Positions 22,697-30,695 of a stretch of DNA of 36,102 nt are shown in pieces. The stretch's first letter is position 1. Each line of letters opens with the position of its first letter. This DNA comes from Cytophagales bacterium (GTDB lineage: Bacteria; Bacteroidota; Bacteroidia; Cytophagales; Spirosomataceae), in the NCBI GenBank assembly GCA_013298865.1, contig JAAFJL010000037.1, forward strand, positions 1 through 36,102, read 5' to 3'. The notes under the pieces are model-generated. The model was not told the DNA's origin, ran no database searches, and saw only the letters and a program-made list of their open reading frames with translations. The position numbers and the translations under genes are program-made.

Positions 22697-24076
22697 ATGA
22701 ATAATTCCCGTAGAAATTTTATCAAAACTTTAGGACAAACTTCCGCTTTGACAATTGGCGGTATGAGTATTGCCCAAGCACAGGGCAAAACAATTTATAT
22801 GAAATCTGATGTAAAAGTCAGTGCGAATGATAAGGTGAGAATTGGACTGATTGGCTCAGGAATTATCGGACATTATGATACAGATACTGCCCTGAAAGTT
22901 CCAGGAGTAGAATTAGCAGCCGTTTGTGATTTGTATTCTGGTCGTTTGGAACGGGCGAAAGAGAAATGGGGAAAGGATATTTTCACGACAAAAGATTACC
23001 GAGAATTATTGGCTCGAAAAGATATTGATGCTGTCCTGATTTGTACATCAGACCATTGGCACGACCGTATTTCGATTGATGCCATGAATGCAGGCAAGCA
23101 CGTTTATTGCGAAAAACCAATGGTGCATCATATAGAGGAAGGGCAAGCCGTGATTGATACCCAAAAGAAAACTGGGAAGGTTTTTCAAGTAGGTAGTCAG
23201 CGAGCGAGTTCTGTCGGGATTGCAGAGGCACGGAAATACTTCAAACAAGGAATCATTGGCGATTTAACTTTTGTGGAAGCAACCAACGACCGTTCTTCTG
23301 CCAATGGTGCATGGCAATATACGATCCCGACGGATGCTTCAAAACAAACGGTTGATTGGGATAAATACATCGGTGATGCCCCAAAAGTACCTTACGAAGC
23401 CAATCGTTTTTTTAGATGGAGAAACTACAAAGACTATGGCACAGGCGTTGCAGGGGACTTATTTGTGCATTTACTCACGGGTTTGCACGCTATCACAGGC
23501 TCGAAAGGTCCGAGTAAAATTTTTGCTTTAGGAGATTTGAATTATTGGAAAGATGGTCGGGATGCTTATGATTTAGTGACGGCTCAGATGCTTTATCCAG
23601 CTTCGGAAAATCATCCTTCTTTTCAATTTGTGACCCGTGTAAATCTCTCTGACGGTGGCGGCGGCGGTGGAGCTACAAGAATAATTGGAACAGAAGGCGT
23701 AATAGAAATGGGTTGGAATGATTTCAAAATCAAGCACTTCAAACGCCCGATTGCTCCAGATATTGGTGGCTATGATTCTTTAGATTCTTTCTCGAAGGCA
23801 GAACAAGCGGCATCTCTGAAAGCATTCGATGCCAAATATTCAAAGGCAGACAGAGAATGGAAAAACTACGACCCAATTTCATTTGAAGCCCCGAAAGATT
23901 ATGACGACAGACTGGATCATCTCATTAATTTCTTTGAGTGTATCCGTACCAACAAACCAGTTTTTGAAGATGCCACTTTCGGACTCAGAGCGGCAGGTCC
24001 GTCCATCGCCTGTAACCTAAGCGTAGAGCAAGAAAAACCAATCTTATGGGATGCTGAGAAGATGCGGGTTTTGTAG
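22697..24076 (+). CDS. Gfo/Idh/MocA family oxidoreductase with Tat signal
   Basis: A 459-aa NAD(P)-dependent oxidoreductase. The N-terminus has a twin-arginine signal (NSRRNFIKTLGQ, then a hydrophobic stretch ending in QAQ), so export to the periplasm folded with its cofactor is likely. The Rossmann motif GLIGSGIIG follows, then AVLICTSDHWHD and the family's catalytic-region signature KHVYCEKPM. The second half forms the alpha/beta substrate domain. Such proteins act on sugars or inositols, often in glycan breakdown; the substrate is unknown. The ATG at 22697 is chosen because it gives the complete Tat signal; an in-frame TTG at 22661 is unlikely. Confidence 0.9.
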   Translation: MNNSRRNFIKTLGQTSALTIGGMSIAQAQGKTIYMKSDVKVSANDKVRIGLIGSGIIGHYDTDTALKVPGVELAAVCDLYSGRLERAKEKWGKDIFTTKDYRELLARKDIDAVLICTSDHWHDRISIDAMNAGKHVYCEKPMVHHIEEGQAVIDTQKKTGKVFQVGSQRASSVGIAEARKYFKQGIIGDLTFVEATNDRSSANGAWQYTIPTDASKQTVDWDKYIGDAPKVPYEANRFFRWRNYKDYGTGVAGDLFVHLLTGLHAITGSKGPSKIFALGDLNYWKDGRDAYDLVTAQMLYPASENHPSFQFVTRVNLSDGGGGGGATRIIGTEGVIEMGWNDFKIKHFKRPIAPDIGGYDSLDSFSKAEQAASLKAFDAKYSKADREWKNYDPISFEAPKDYDDRLDHLINFFECIRTNKPVFEDATFGLRAAGPSIACNLSVEQEKPILWDAEKMRVL

Positions 24077-24170
24077 GGGAAAATACCGTTAAATAAGTTT
24101 TTATTCATTTAGATTTATTTTTGAGCGTTATTTGTATATTCCTCCAATTACAAATACTAACTTCTAATTC

Positions 24171-27047
24171 ATGGAAAATACCACACTTCTGACTGTTAAA
24201 AAACCGCTTGAATGGTATAATAAAAACTTAAAAATAGATTTCAAAAAACTCTTTATCGCACTCACAAAGTCTGCTGTTATGTTTAAAATGGCAGACCCGA
24301 AAAGTAGTTTGAAAGAGTTTTTGGATACTTTCAATGCTTTTGAGTTAAAAACCGAGAGCGGTGGATTAGCCTATAAATTGTTGCTTTCTTCAATGGTAAA
24401 TGCTGCCCATAACTTGGCTATGGAAAGCAGTAATCAGTTCAGATCTGAGCTACGAGAAAAAGAAGAATTATACGATGACAACGACTATGTAGAGTTTTTG
24501 AATAGATTGAATGTTATTTTAGAAGCTAAAGAATTGAGTCTCAATACTGAATCCTTCAAAAATCCTCGAAGTATTTCTTTTCTTTCAGACTTTGCCGATT
24601 CATTTAAGCAATGGTTGCAATATTTTGGTTTAGACGAAATATCTGCCCAAAATGTAGCCAATCGTTTGCCTGCCTATTTCGTGATGGCTCTTAATGATGA
24701 ATGGCGGAGTAACCCAAGTGATTATAATGCCATTTTACAAAAAACAGAAACTCCGTTTACTCCCGCTGCAACAAGGGAATTGGAATGGCAACGTTACTAT
24801 GCTTTTTTAGAAAAGCAAATCAATGAATCTGTATTTGGAGAATCGTTTGGTCTTAGCCAAATCTATATTCCTTTGAGGGGTTATTATAAAAAATTTAGCG
24901 AAGATTGGAAGAATGAGAAGGATGGAATGGAAAATATTAGAATGGGAGTCCGGCAAGTTGAGAAAATTCCATTTTATGTACATGAAGAGTTAGACAGATG
25001 GCTTACTACGCATGAATGCAAGCACAGTATTAAATTTATCAGTGGCGGACCAGGTTCTGGCAAATCTTCTTTTGCGAAGATGTGGAGTGCAGAAGTTGCT
25101 TCAAAAAATAAAATTAGAGTCCTTTTTATCCCACTTCATTTGTTTGATTTACAGTCAGATATTATGGAGGCTGTTGGTAAATATGTGAGCATAAACCAAG
25201 ACATCAGATTTTCATTCAATCCCCTCTCCCCACAAGAAAATTCAGAACAATTATTAATTATTTTTGATGGTTTAGATGAACTTTCTCAGCAAGGCAAATA
25301 TGCGACCGAAGTTGCTCATAATTTTGTAACTGCCTTAGATTCATTGAGTAAGCAATTGAACCGTGACAATAATATCAAAGTGTTGTTCTTAATCATCGGA
25401 AGGGAATTGGCAATACAAGCCAATACAAATCAGTTTAGATTATACGAACAAATCACTCATTTTTTGCCTTATTATCTTGACGAAAATGAGCAGGAAGGAT
25501 TTTCTATAAATCAGCAAAAATTGGTAGCAATTGACCAACGAAATCACTGGTGGATAAAATATGGACAGCTAAAAGGAGTTCAACATAAAGCTTTGCCTAA
25601 AGAATTGGCATTGGAGCGATTAGATGACATAACTGCTCAACCCTTACTCAATTATTTAGTGGCGTTGAGTTTACAAAGGGGAAAAATTGCTTTTTCAAAA
25701 GCTACGAATTTGAATGAAATTTATCATGATTTAATTGAGGGTGTACATGAAAGAGCTTATGAAGGACACGTCTATAAAAACTTAGAAGGACTTGATTTAA
25801 AGGACTTTAAGCGAATTTTAGAAGAAATTGCAGTATCTGCTTGGCATGGTGGAGATTCTCGTACAACTTCTATTAAACGTATTGAAGAACATATTTCTCG
25901 AAGTAATCTTACACCTCTCATGAATAAGTTTGAAAAAGAAGCAGAGAAAGGGATTCTGAGATTATTAACTGCCTTTTATTTTAGAGAACATGGAACAATT
26001 GCTAATGAAAAAACTTTTGAATTTACTCACAAAAGTTTTGGTGAATACTTAATTGCTACACGATTAGTAAAGCAATTAGAAAAAATGTCTGACGAGTTAG
26101 AGAAAAAAAGGAAATCGTATGACGAAGGCTGGACTGAAGAAGAGGCTTTAAAAAAATGGATGGAAATAACCAGTCCAATCGCTATTGATGAATATCTATA
26201 CCAATACATAAAAGATGAAATCATAGTAAATGATAAAGATAAAGTAGCCATTTGGCAACAAAATTTAGCAAAATTGTTGTCCTATATGTTGGACAAAGGT
26301 ATGCCAATGTTAGAGCCACGGAAAATGCATAAAGCAGAAATGGAATTTGCACGAAATTCCAGTGAATCTTTATTAGTTTTACACGCTGCTTGTGCTGACC
26401 TCACAGAAAAGATTTCAGAAATAATGCCTTTAATAGAAGAATCCTTTGGTGCGTGGATGTCAACTTTGCAGCCTCAACGTACTGGACACAGCAATGTGAT
26501 GGGGTACAGTTGTGTCTCATTTTTAAATCTTAGCGGACTTGTATTTGATATGAAAGATTTCTATGGAGCAAATTTCCATAAATCAAATTTATCTGCATCA
26601 AGTTTTCCTTATGTTTGTTTTATCAACGCTAATTTGAGTAGTGCTGATTTTAGTAGAACTGATATGAGTAGTGCATATTTGAATAGTGTAGATTTGACTG
26701 GTACAGATTTAAGTAGTGCTGATTTGACTGATACAGATTTGACTGATGCAAATTTGACCGATGCAAATTTGATTAATACAAGTTTGGCTAATGCAAACTT
26801 GACTGATGCAAACTTGACTAATGTAAATTTGACTAATACAGATTTGACTAATGCAGATTTGACTAATGCAGATTTGACTAATGCAGATTTGACTAATGCA
26901 GATTTGACTGGAATAAAATTTAATAGGGAGAATATTGTTATAAACCTTTTGAAAGTTAAAAGTTTATACAATTGTGGTGGTCTCAATATGAAGATTGAGC
27001 AAGAATTAAGAAAACTTAAACCTGAATTATTTGAAGAAAACTTCTGA
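24171..27047 (+). CDS. NACHT-domain NTPase with C-terminal pentapeptide repeats
   Basis: A 958-aa protein. Residues 1-285 form a helical N-terminal region with no family I recognise. A NACHT-type STAND ATPase follows: Walker A GGPGSGKSS starting at residue 292 and Walker B LLIIFDGLDEL with Asp366-Glu370, the acidic pattern typical of NACHT. A helical middle follows (about 450-780), including EFTHKSFGEYLIATRLVKQL, a segment seen in the winged-helix region of many bacterial NACHT proteins. Residues 785-917 are about 26 pentapeptide repeats of the A(D/N)LTN type, expected to form a right-handed square beta-helix, and the tail ends in LKPELFEENF. Bacterial NACHT proteins (Avs-like and bNACHT) are known anti-phage sensors; a similar job is inferred, not shown. 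Confidence 0.88.
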   Translation: MENTTLLTVKKPLEWYNKNLKIDFKKLFIALTKSAVMFKMADPKSSLKEFLDTFNAFELKTESGGLAYKLLLSSMVNAAHNLAMESSNQFRSELREKEELYDDNDYVEFLNRLNVILEAKELSLNTESFKNPRSISFLSDFADSFKQWLQYFGLDEISAQNVANRLPAYFVMALNDEWRSNPSDYNAILQKTETPFTPAATRELEWQRYYAFLEKQINESVFGESFGLSQIYIPLRGYYKKFSEDWKNEKDGMENIRMGVRQVEKIPFYVHEELDRWLTTHECKHSIKFISGGPGSGKSSFAKMWSAEVASKNKIRVLFIPLHLFDLQSDIMEAVGKYVSINQDIRFSFNPLSPQENSEQLLIIFDGLDELSQQGKYATEVAHNFVTALDSLSKQLNRDNNIKVLFLIIGRELAIQANTNQFRLYEQITHFLPYYLDENEQEGFSINQQKLVAIDQRNHWWIKYGQLKGVQHKALPKELALERLDDITAQPLLNYLVALSLQRGKIAFSKATNLNEIYHDLIEGVHERAYEGHVYKNLEGLDLKDFKRILEEIAVSAWHGGDSRTTSIKRIEEHISRSNLTPLMNKFEKEAEKGILRLLTAFYFREHGTIANEKTFEFTHKSFGEYLIATRLVKQLEKMSDELEKKRKSYDEGWTEEEALKKWMEITSPIAIDEYLYQYIKDEIIVNDKDKVAIWQQNLAKLLSYMLDKGMPMLEPRKMHKAEMEFARNSSESLLVLHAACADLTEKISEIMPLIEESFGAWMSTLQPQRTGHSNVMGYSCVSFLNLSGLVFDMKDFYGANFHKSNLSASSFPYVCFINANLSSADFSRTDMSSAYLNSVDLTGTDLSSADLTDTDLTDANLTDANLINTSLANANLTDANLTNVNLTNTDLTNADLTNADLTNADLTNADLTGIKFNRENIVINLLKVKSLYNCGGLNMKIEQELRKLKPELFEENF
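26841..26909 (+). repeat. Perfect 15-bp tandem repeat in the pentapeptide domain
   Basis: Four exact copies of GATTTGACTAATGCA start at 26841, 26856, 26871 and 26886, and a fifth, partial copy starts at 26901. Degenerate copies extend upstream to about 26690. The unit encodes one pentapeptide (DLTNA), so gain or loss of copies keeps the frame. Confidence 0.9.
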
Positions 27048-27148
27048 TAACTCCATTTTTTATAAAAGTTCTGCTGGAAATCCAATCCCCATAAGTTATG
27101 TCTCAGTCTATAAATGACTGATATACAGTAAATTAATCCCCCCACAAA

Positions 27149-28195
27149 ATGTCATTTCTAATTTATGGTGCTAATGGTTATACTGGTTTACTCATTGTTG
27201 AGTTGGCGGTTCGGCGTGGTCTGAAACCTATGATTGCGGGTAGAACTTTGGAGAAAATTAAACCTATTGCCGATAAATTTGGGCTGGAATATTCGGTTTT
27301 TGACTTGGATAATCAACAGGAGTTAGTCGAACAATTGGCTAAATTCCCTTTGGTTCTCAATTGTGCTGGACCTTTTAGTAGAACTGCCAAAGCAATGGTG
27401 GAGGCTTGTCTGATTGCCAAAACTCATTATTTGGATATTACGGGCGAGATTGAGGTTTTTGAAATGGTAAAATCTTACCACCAACAAGCCATCACGAGTA
27501 AGATTATCTTGATGCCAGGCGTTGGATTCGATGTTGTGCCAACGGATTGTATGGCAAAATTACTGAAAACTAAATTGCCAGATGCTACTCATTTAGCATT
27601 GGCTTTTACTAGTTTGGGTAGTACAATTTCTCACGGGACAGTCACGACTATGATTGAAAGTTTGGGTAAAACTGGGGCTGTCAGGGAGAATGGAGTTATT
27701 ACTCCAAAACCAGCAGGATTCAAAGGGAAGGAGGTTAATTTTGGAGAAATCACACAATTCACCATGACGATTCCTTGGGGAGATGTCTCTACGGCACATC
27801 ACACAACGGGCATTCCGAACATAGAAACCTACGTGGGCGTACCCAAATCTGCGTATTTTTTCATGAAATTTCAGTTTTTGTTTAACCCAATACTCAGAAG
27901 CAATTTTGTCAAAAACCGACTACAAAAATACGTGGATAACAAAGTGACAGGTCCAACGGAAAGCCAGCAACAAAACGGTAAATCTTTGATTTACGGAAAG
28001 GCAACAAACGCATCTGGAAAGAGCATCGAAGCAAGATTGTCAACACCAGAGACTTATAAACTCACGGCAGAAGCATCATTATTAATTACCCAAAAAGTAT
28101 TAAAATCAAAAGAAATATCGGGCTACCAAACACCAGCAGGAATGTTCGGACATGACTTAGTTTTGGAAGTAGGAGGGACTTGGTTGAATTTGTAA
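27149..28195 (+). CDS. Saccharopine dehydrogenase NADP-binding domain protein (trans-acting enoyl reductase-like)
   Basis: A 348-aa oxidoreductase whose N-terminus is a Rossmann fold with the motif YGANGYTGLLIVELAVRRG, followed by PMIAGRTLEKI, VLNCAGPFSRTAKAMVEACL and HYLDITGEIEVFE. This matches the saccharopine dehydrogenase/SCCPDH and mycobacterial trans-acting enoyl reductase group (COG3268), not the lysine-pathway enzyme itself. The substrate is unknown; lipid or ketone reduction is possible. It lies 101 bp after the NACHT gene on the same strand and may have its own promoter. Confidence 0.87.
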   Translation: MSFLIYGANGYTGLLIVELAVRRGLKPMIAGRTLEKIKPIADKFGLEYSVFDLDNQQELVEQLAKFPLVLNCAGPFSRTAKAMVEACLIAKTHYLDITGEIEVFEMVKSYHQQAITSKIILMPGVGFDVVPTDCMAKLLKTKLPDATHLALAFTSLGSTISHGTVTTMIESLGKTGAVRENGVITPKPAGFKGKEVNFGEITQFTMTIPWGDVSTAHHTTGIPNIETYVGVPKSAYFFMKFQFLFNPILRSNFVKNRLQKYVDNKVTGPTESQQQNGKSLIYGKATNASGKSIEARLSTPETYKLTAEASLLITQKVLKSKEISGYQTPAGMFGHDLVLEVGGTWLNL

Positions 28196-28220
28196 GTGTC
28201 TGATAAAGAATAGTTTACTT

Positions 28221-29081
28221 CTAAAGATTGTTCTCAGAAAATCGTATCATTATATCCAATGTCTCAGACCAAACAGACCAGTCGTGGGTTTGGTCTGGAT
28301 AAAAAACATATTCATTTTTAGTAAACATTTTTAGGATTTTACTTTTGTACGCATCAGATTGGTCTGGTGTTACGATTGCATCTTTACCCCCATAAAATAG
28401 GAGTGTCGGTACCGTTAATTTTTGCGTTTGGTACAATGGACTCGCCTTACGGTACTCTTCTGGGGCTTCATTGAAACTTTTGCCAATCATTTGTTTAATG
28501 TCATTCCCAATAATTCCTTCTCGGATTTTTTTGGTAGTTAAGTCCACTGGCGGAGCAATTCCACAAACGCCAGCCACTAAATTATCAGTATCAGCAGTCT
28601 GTGCGTAGAGCATCGACAAATGTCCACCTGCACTCATTCCGACCAATAAAAATTTTGATGAAATCCCTAATTCTTTTGATTGGCTTGCTACTTTTTTGAG
28701 CAATTTGTCAATGTCTTCTATTTGCTGTTGATAGCTGATACTTGACCCATTGGCTAATCTGTAATTGGCATTCACGATGGCACAATTTACCCGTTTTGCT
28801 TTTAATTCATTCACTAAAAAATTCAAAGAAGATTTATCTCCCAAACGCCATGCACCGCCGTGCAATAAGACTATTACGGGATTACGATTATTACGAAGAT
28901 TGGGTAAGTAAAGGTCATACTGTTGTTTGTAACTATTGCCGTAGTAATTGTCTCTTTTTTCTTGGTAGGACAACGCATTTGCAGTCATTTTTACGCCCTC
29001 TTTCGGGACAATAAGATTGAGGTCTTTACTACAACCCGATACAATAAAGAATACCACAAGCAATGCGAGAAAGCCTTTCAT
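28221..29081 (-). CDS. Lipoprotein alpha/beta hydrolase (esterase/lipase-like)
   Basis: A 286-aa protein with a lipoprotein signal (lipobox VSGC, Cys17) and an alpha/beta-hydrolase fold. The oxyanion motif HGG is in VILLHGGAWRLGDKS, the nucleophile elbow GMSAG in FLLVGMSAGGHLSM, the acid in FYGGKDAIVTPDQS and the catalytic His in FYPDQTHDWS. The overall pattern (YDLYLP, then HGGAW) matches the BD-FAE / carboxylesterase group that removes acetyl or other esters from sugars and other compounds. Membrane anchoring fits action on plant-polymer fragments; a GH10 xylanase is encoded nearby. The substrate is inferred. Confidence 0.87.
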   Translation of the reverse strand: MKGFLALLVVFFIVSGCSKDLNLIVPKEGVKMTANALSYQEKRDNYYGNSYKQQYDLYLPNLRNNRNPVIVLLHGGAWRLGDKSSLNFLVNELKAKRVNCAIVNANYRLANGSSISYQQQIEDIDKLLKKVASQSKELGISSKFLLVGMSAGGHLSMLYAQTADTDNLVAGVCGIAPPVDLTTKKIREGIIGNDIKQMIGKSFNEAPEEYRKASPLYQTQKLTVPTLLFYGGKDAIVTPDQSDAYKSKILKMFTKNEYVFYPDQTHDWSVWSETLDIMIRFSENNL

Positions 29082-29188
29082 GATAATTAGTTTTAATGAT
29101 TTTTAGGAAGGTCAAAAAAGTAGTTAGATAAAAGGAGCAACAGGTTTCCGTTTGCTTTACAAAGGTCAAAATTTGTGGGTGTTTCCAC

Positions 29189-29208
29189 AATCACATGAAG
29201 ATGTGATT
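29189..29208. promoter_or_regulatory. Possible operator palindrome
   Basis: AATCACAT and ATGTGATT form a perfect 8-bp inverted pair around GAAG, about 110 bp upstream of the hydrolase gene start. The half-sites are those of a CRP/FNR site but in the opposite order (TCACA-N6-TGTGA), so another regulator is more likely. Confidence 0.35.
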
Positions 29209-29257
29209 TGTGTAATTTGAGCGTAGCCTAATGATGTGATAAGTTGTGTTTCTACAA

Positions 29258-29289
29258 AAAAAAGAGAGCCAATTTTGGCTCTCTTTTTT
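29258..29289 (-). terminator. Intrinsic terminator of the nucleoside hydrolase gene
   Basis: AAAAAAGAGAGCCAA (29258-29272) pairs with its complement (29275-29289) around a 2-base loop. On the minus strand the stem begins within the stop codon of the nucleoside hydrolase gene and is followed by a T run. Confidence 0.8.
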
Positions 29290-30232
29290 ATTTTTTAGAA
29301 CGATAATTACGAAGTGTATTCCAAAATTTATCAAACATTGCTTGCTTGTCAATTTTGGTGTAAACATTTACATTGTGCTGATGATTTTCTGGTGGGGTTG
29401 TCACAGATTTTATTTCAACTAAATTGGGAGAAAGGTAGGCTTCTACCAATGCCAAATCCCAAATAACACGCACTTTGTCATCAGGATTCGACTCAATCCA
29501 ACGCTGTTTCAGTAAATTCTCAATAGGATATTTTGTGTCTAATCTTGAGTAGGTATCTTCTCTATTAAAAGTCAGCACAATGCAAGTTTCAATTGGCATA
29601 ATTGACCATTCAACTTCCTGATTATTAAAGAGATAGTTGACGGCATTCAAGTCAATTCTTACATTAAATTCATCTTTATTCCAGATTTTTTCTTTTGAAT
29701 TATAACGCCCACCCATACAAAAAAGGCGTATTTTTTTTGCGATACTTGGTTCAATCGCAATAGCAGAAGCAATGTTTGTGGCAGTACCAATGAAGAGTAT
29801 ATCTAATTTTTCTTTTTCTGGTAAAGCCTTAATCACATCAATTAATTTCTTTGTCACATCAGAAGGTCTTGGTGTGTATTCTCCCCAAACACGCCCCATT
29901 TGTCTGTCTGCTCCCATTGGATGCGGGATTTTCATCATCCCGAAGGCATTTAATAATTTCTCATTTTCTTCCTGACTGATTTTTACCGTGTTGATACCTT
30001 TAGTTGGATATTGATTCCATTTCTCGAAAACCATTAAATCAGCATTATTAAAATGAGCAGAACTCACTCCAACAATATCATATTTTTCAGATTCCATGAG
30101 CATTCGAGTAAGTGCGAAAATGTCATCCATTTCATTACCCATATCGGTATCAAACCAGACTTTTTGTTTTTGGGCGAAAGTATTTGTTAGAGAAGATAAT
30201 AATAAAAATAATGTTAATGCTCTGATAATCAT
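29288..30232 (-). CDS. Nucleoside hydrolase-family protein, exported
   Basis: A 314-aa protein with a Sec signal peptide (MIIRALTLFLLLSSLTNTFAQ) and the inosine-uridine nucleoside hydrolase fold, which splits ribonucleosides into base and ribose. The Ca2+-binding signature near the N-terminus is DTDMGNEMDD, one residue longer between the Asp groups than the common DTDPGxDD. IGTATNIASAI and FCMGGRYNSK agree with the family. The related C-terminal motif region (VRVIWDLALVEAYL) is present. Periplasmic or extracellular nucleoside use is inferred from the signal peptide. A terminator overlaps its stop codon. Confidence 0.85.
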   Translation of the reverse strand: MIIRALTLFLLLSSLTNTFAQKQKVWFDTDMGNEMDDIFALTRMLMESEKYDIVGVSSAHFNNADLMVFEKWNQYPTKGINTVKISQEENEKLLNAFGMMKIPHPMGADRQMGRVWGEYTPRPSDVTKKLIDVIKALPEKEKLDILFIGTATNIASAIAIEPSIAKKIRLFCMGGRYNSKEKIWNKDEFNVRIDLNAVNYLFNNQEVEWSIMPIETCIVLTFNREDTYSRLDTKYPIENLLKQRWIESNPDDKVRVIWDLALVEAYLSPNLVEIKSVTTPPENHQHNVNVYTKIDKQAMFDKFWNTLRNYRSKK

Positions 30233-30695
30233 TGGATTGAAAGGTTTTATGGGAATGAATAATTTTTCTCAAAACTACACTTTTATCAATAAATGCTAAT
30301 GCTGGACTATCATTCTAAGGGTATTTTAAGTAACGGTGAAACAATAACTTATAATTTTTATGCGACTCTTTTGAAGCTATTTTTATCGAAGCGTCGAACC
30401 GTCCACTTTTTCATTAAATAGCGGTGCTATTCGCTTCAAAAGTGGCTAAAACTATCATCAAAATAGCCACCCTAAAATTTTATAAGTTATTATTTCACCG
30501 TTACTAAGTTGAATTTATTTTTTCAAAAAAGAGCCTCTACGATTAGATTTTACCTGAAAAGAGATAGTTATATTCACAGACTGAATGTATCATAATTCTG
30601 TTTATTTTGAACAAGAATTCCCAAGTATTTAGCCTTACAAGCTACTAAATTTTACAATATTTTCGCTATTTTAAAAAATCAATTTTCCTTTCATC
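30233..30695. other. 463-bp gene-free region between divergent genes
   Basis: No convincing open reading frame. It must carry the promoters of the nucleoside hydrolase (-) and the xylanase (+). It contains the terminal-inverted-repeat element at about 30329-30505. The 190 bp between the element and the xylanase start are A/T-rich; TAATTCTG at 30593-30600 is one base off the TAnnTTTG consensus. Confidence 0.6.
30329..30505. mobile_element. Miniature element with 26-bp terminal inverted repeats
   Basis: The ends, beginning AGTAACGGTGAAA at 30329 and mirrored at 30505, are inverted copies over 26 bp with one mismatch. Similarity continues inside. The middle holds a further hairpin: CCACTTTT and AAAAGTGG frame AATAGC-GGT-GCTATT. 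A TAA or TA flanks both ends, a possible target duplication. At 177 bp with no reading frame it resembles a MITE; a structured RNA or a large protein-binding site is possible. Inner 30431-30448 matches 9943-9960 (reverse complement) at 16 of 18 bases. Confidence 0.55.

Noticed and set aside
24116-24123. A promoter for the NACHT gene at TATTTTTG
   Set aside because: It matches the -7 element, but no TTG lies 19-22 bp upstream, so it is too weak to list as a feature.
26690-26909. A CRISPR-like array
   Set aside because: The units are 15 bp, directly adjacent with no spacers, and lie in a protein-coding frame.
26609-27145. A 178-residue minus-strand frame rich in VKSAL repeats
   Set aside because: It lies opposite the pentapeptide-repeat coding region. 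Its repetition mirrors the 15-bp DNA repeat, it has no recognisable domain, and the plus-strand protein is clearly real.
29189-29208. A standard CRP site
   Set aside because: The half-sites are in the reverse order (TCACA first), so it is listed only as a possible operator of another kind.
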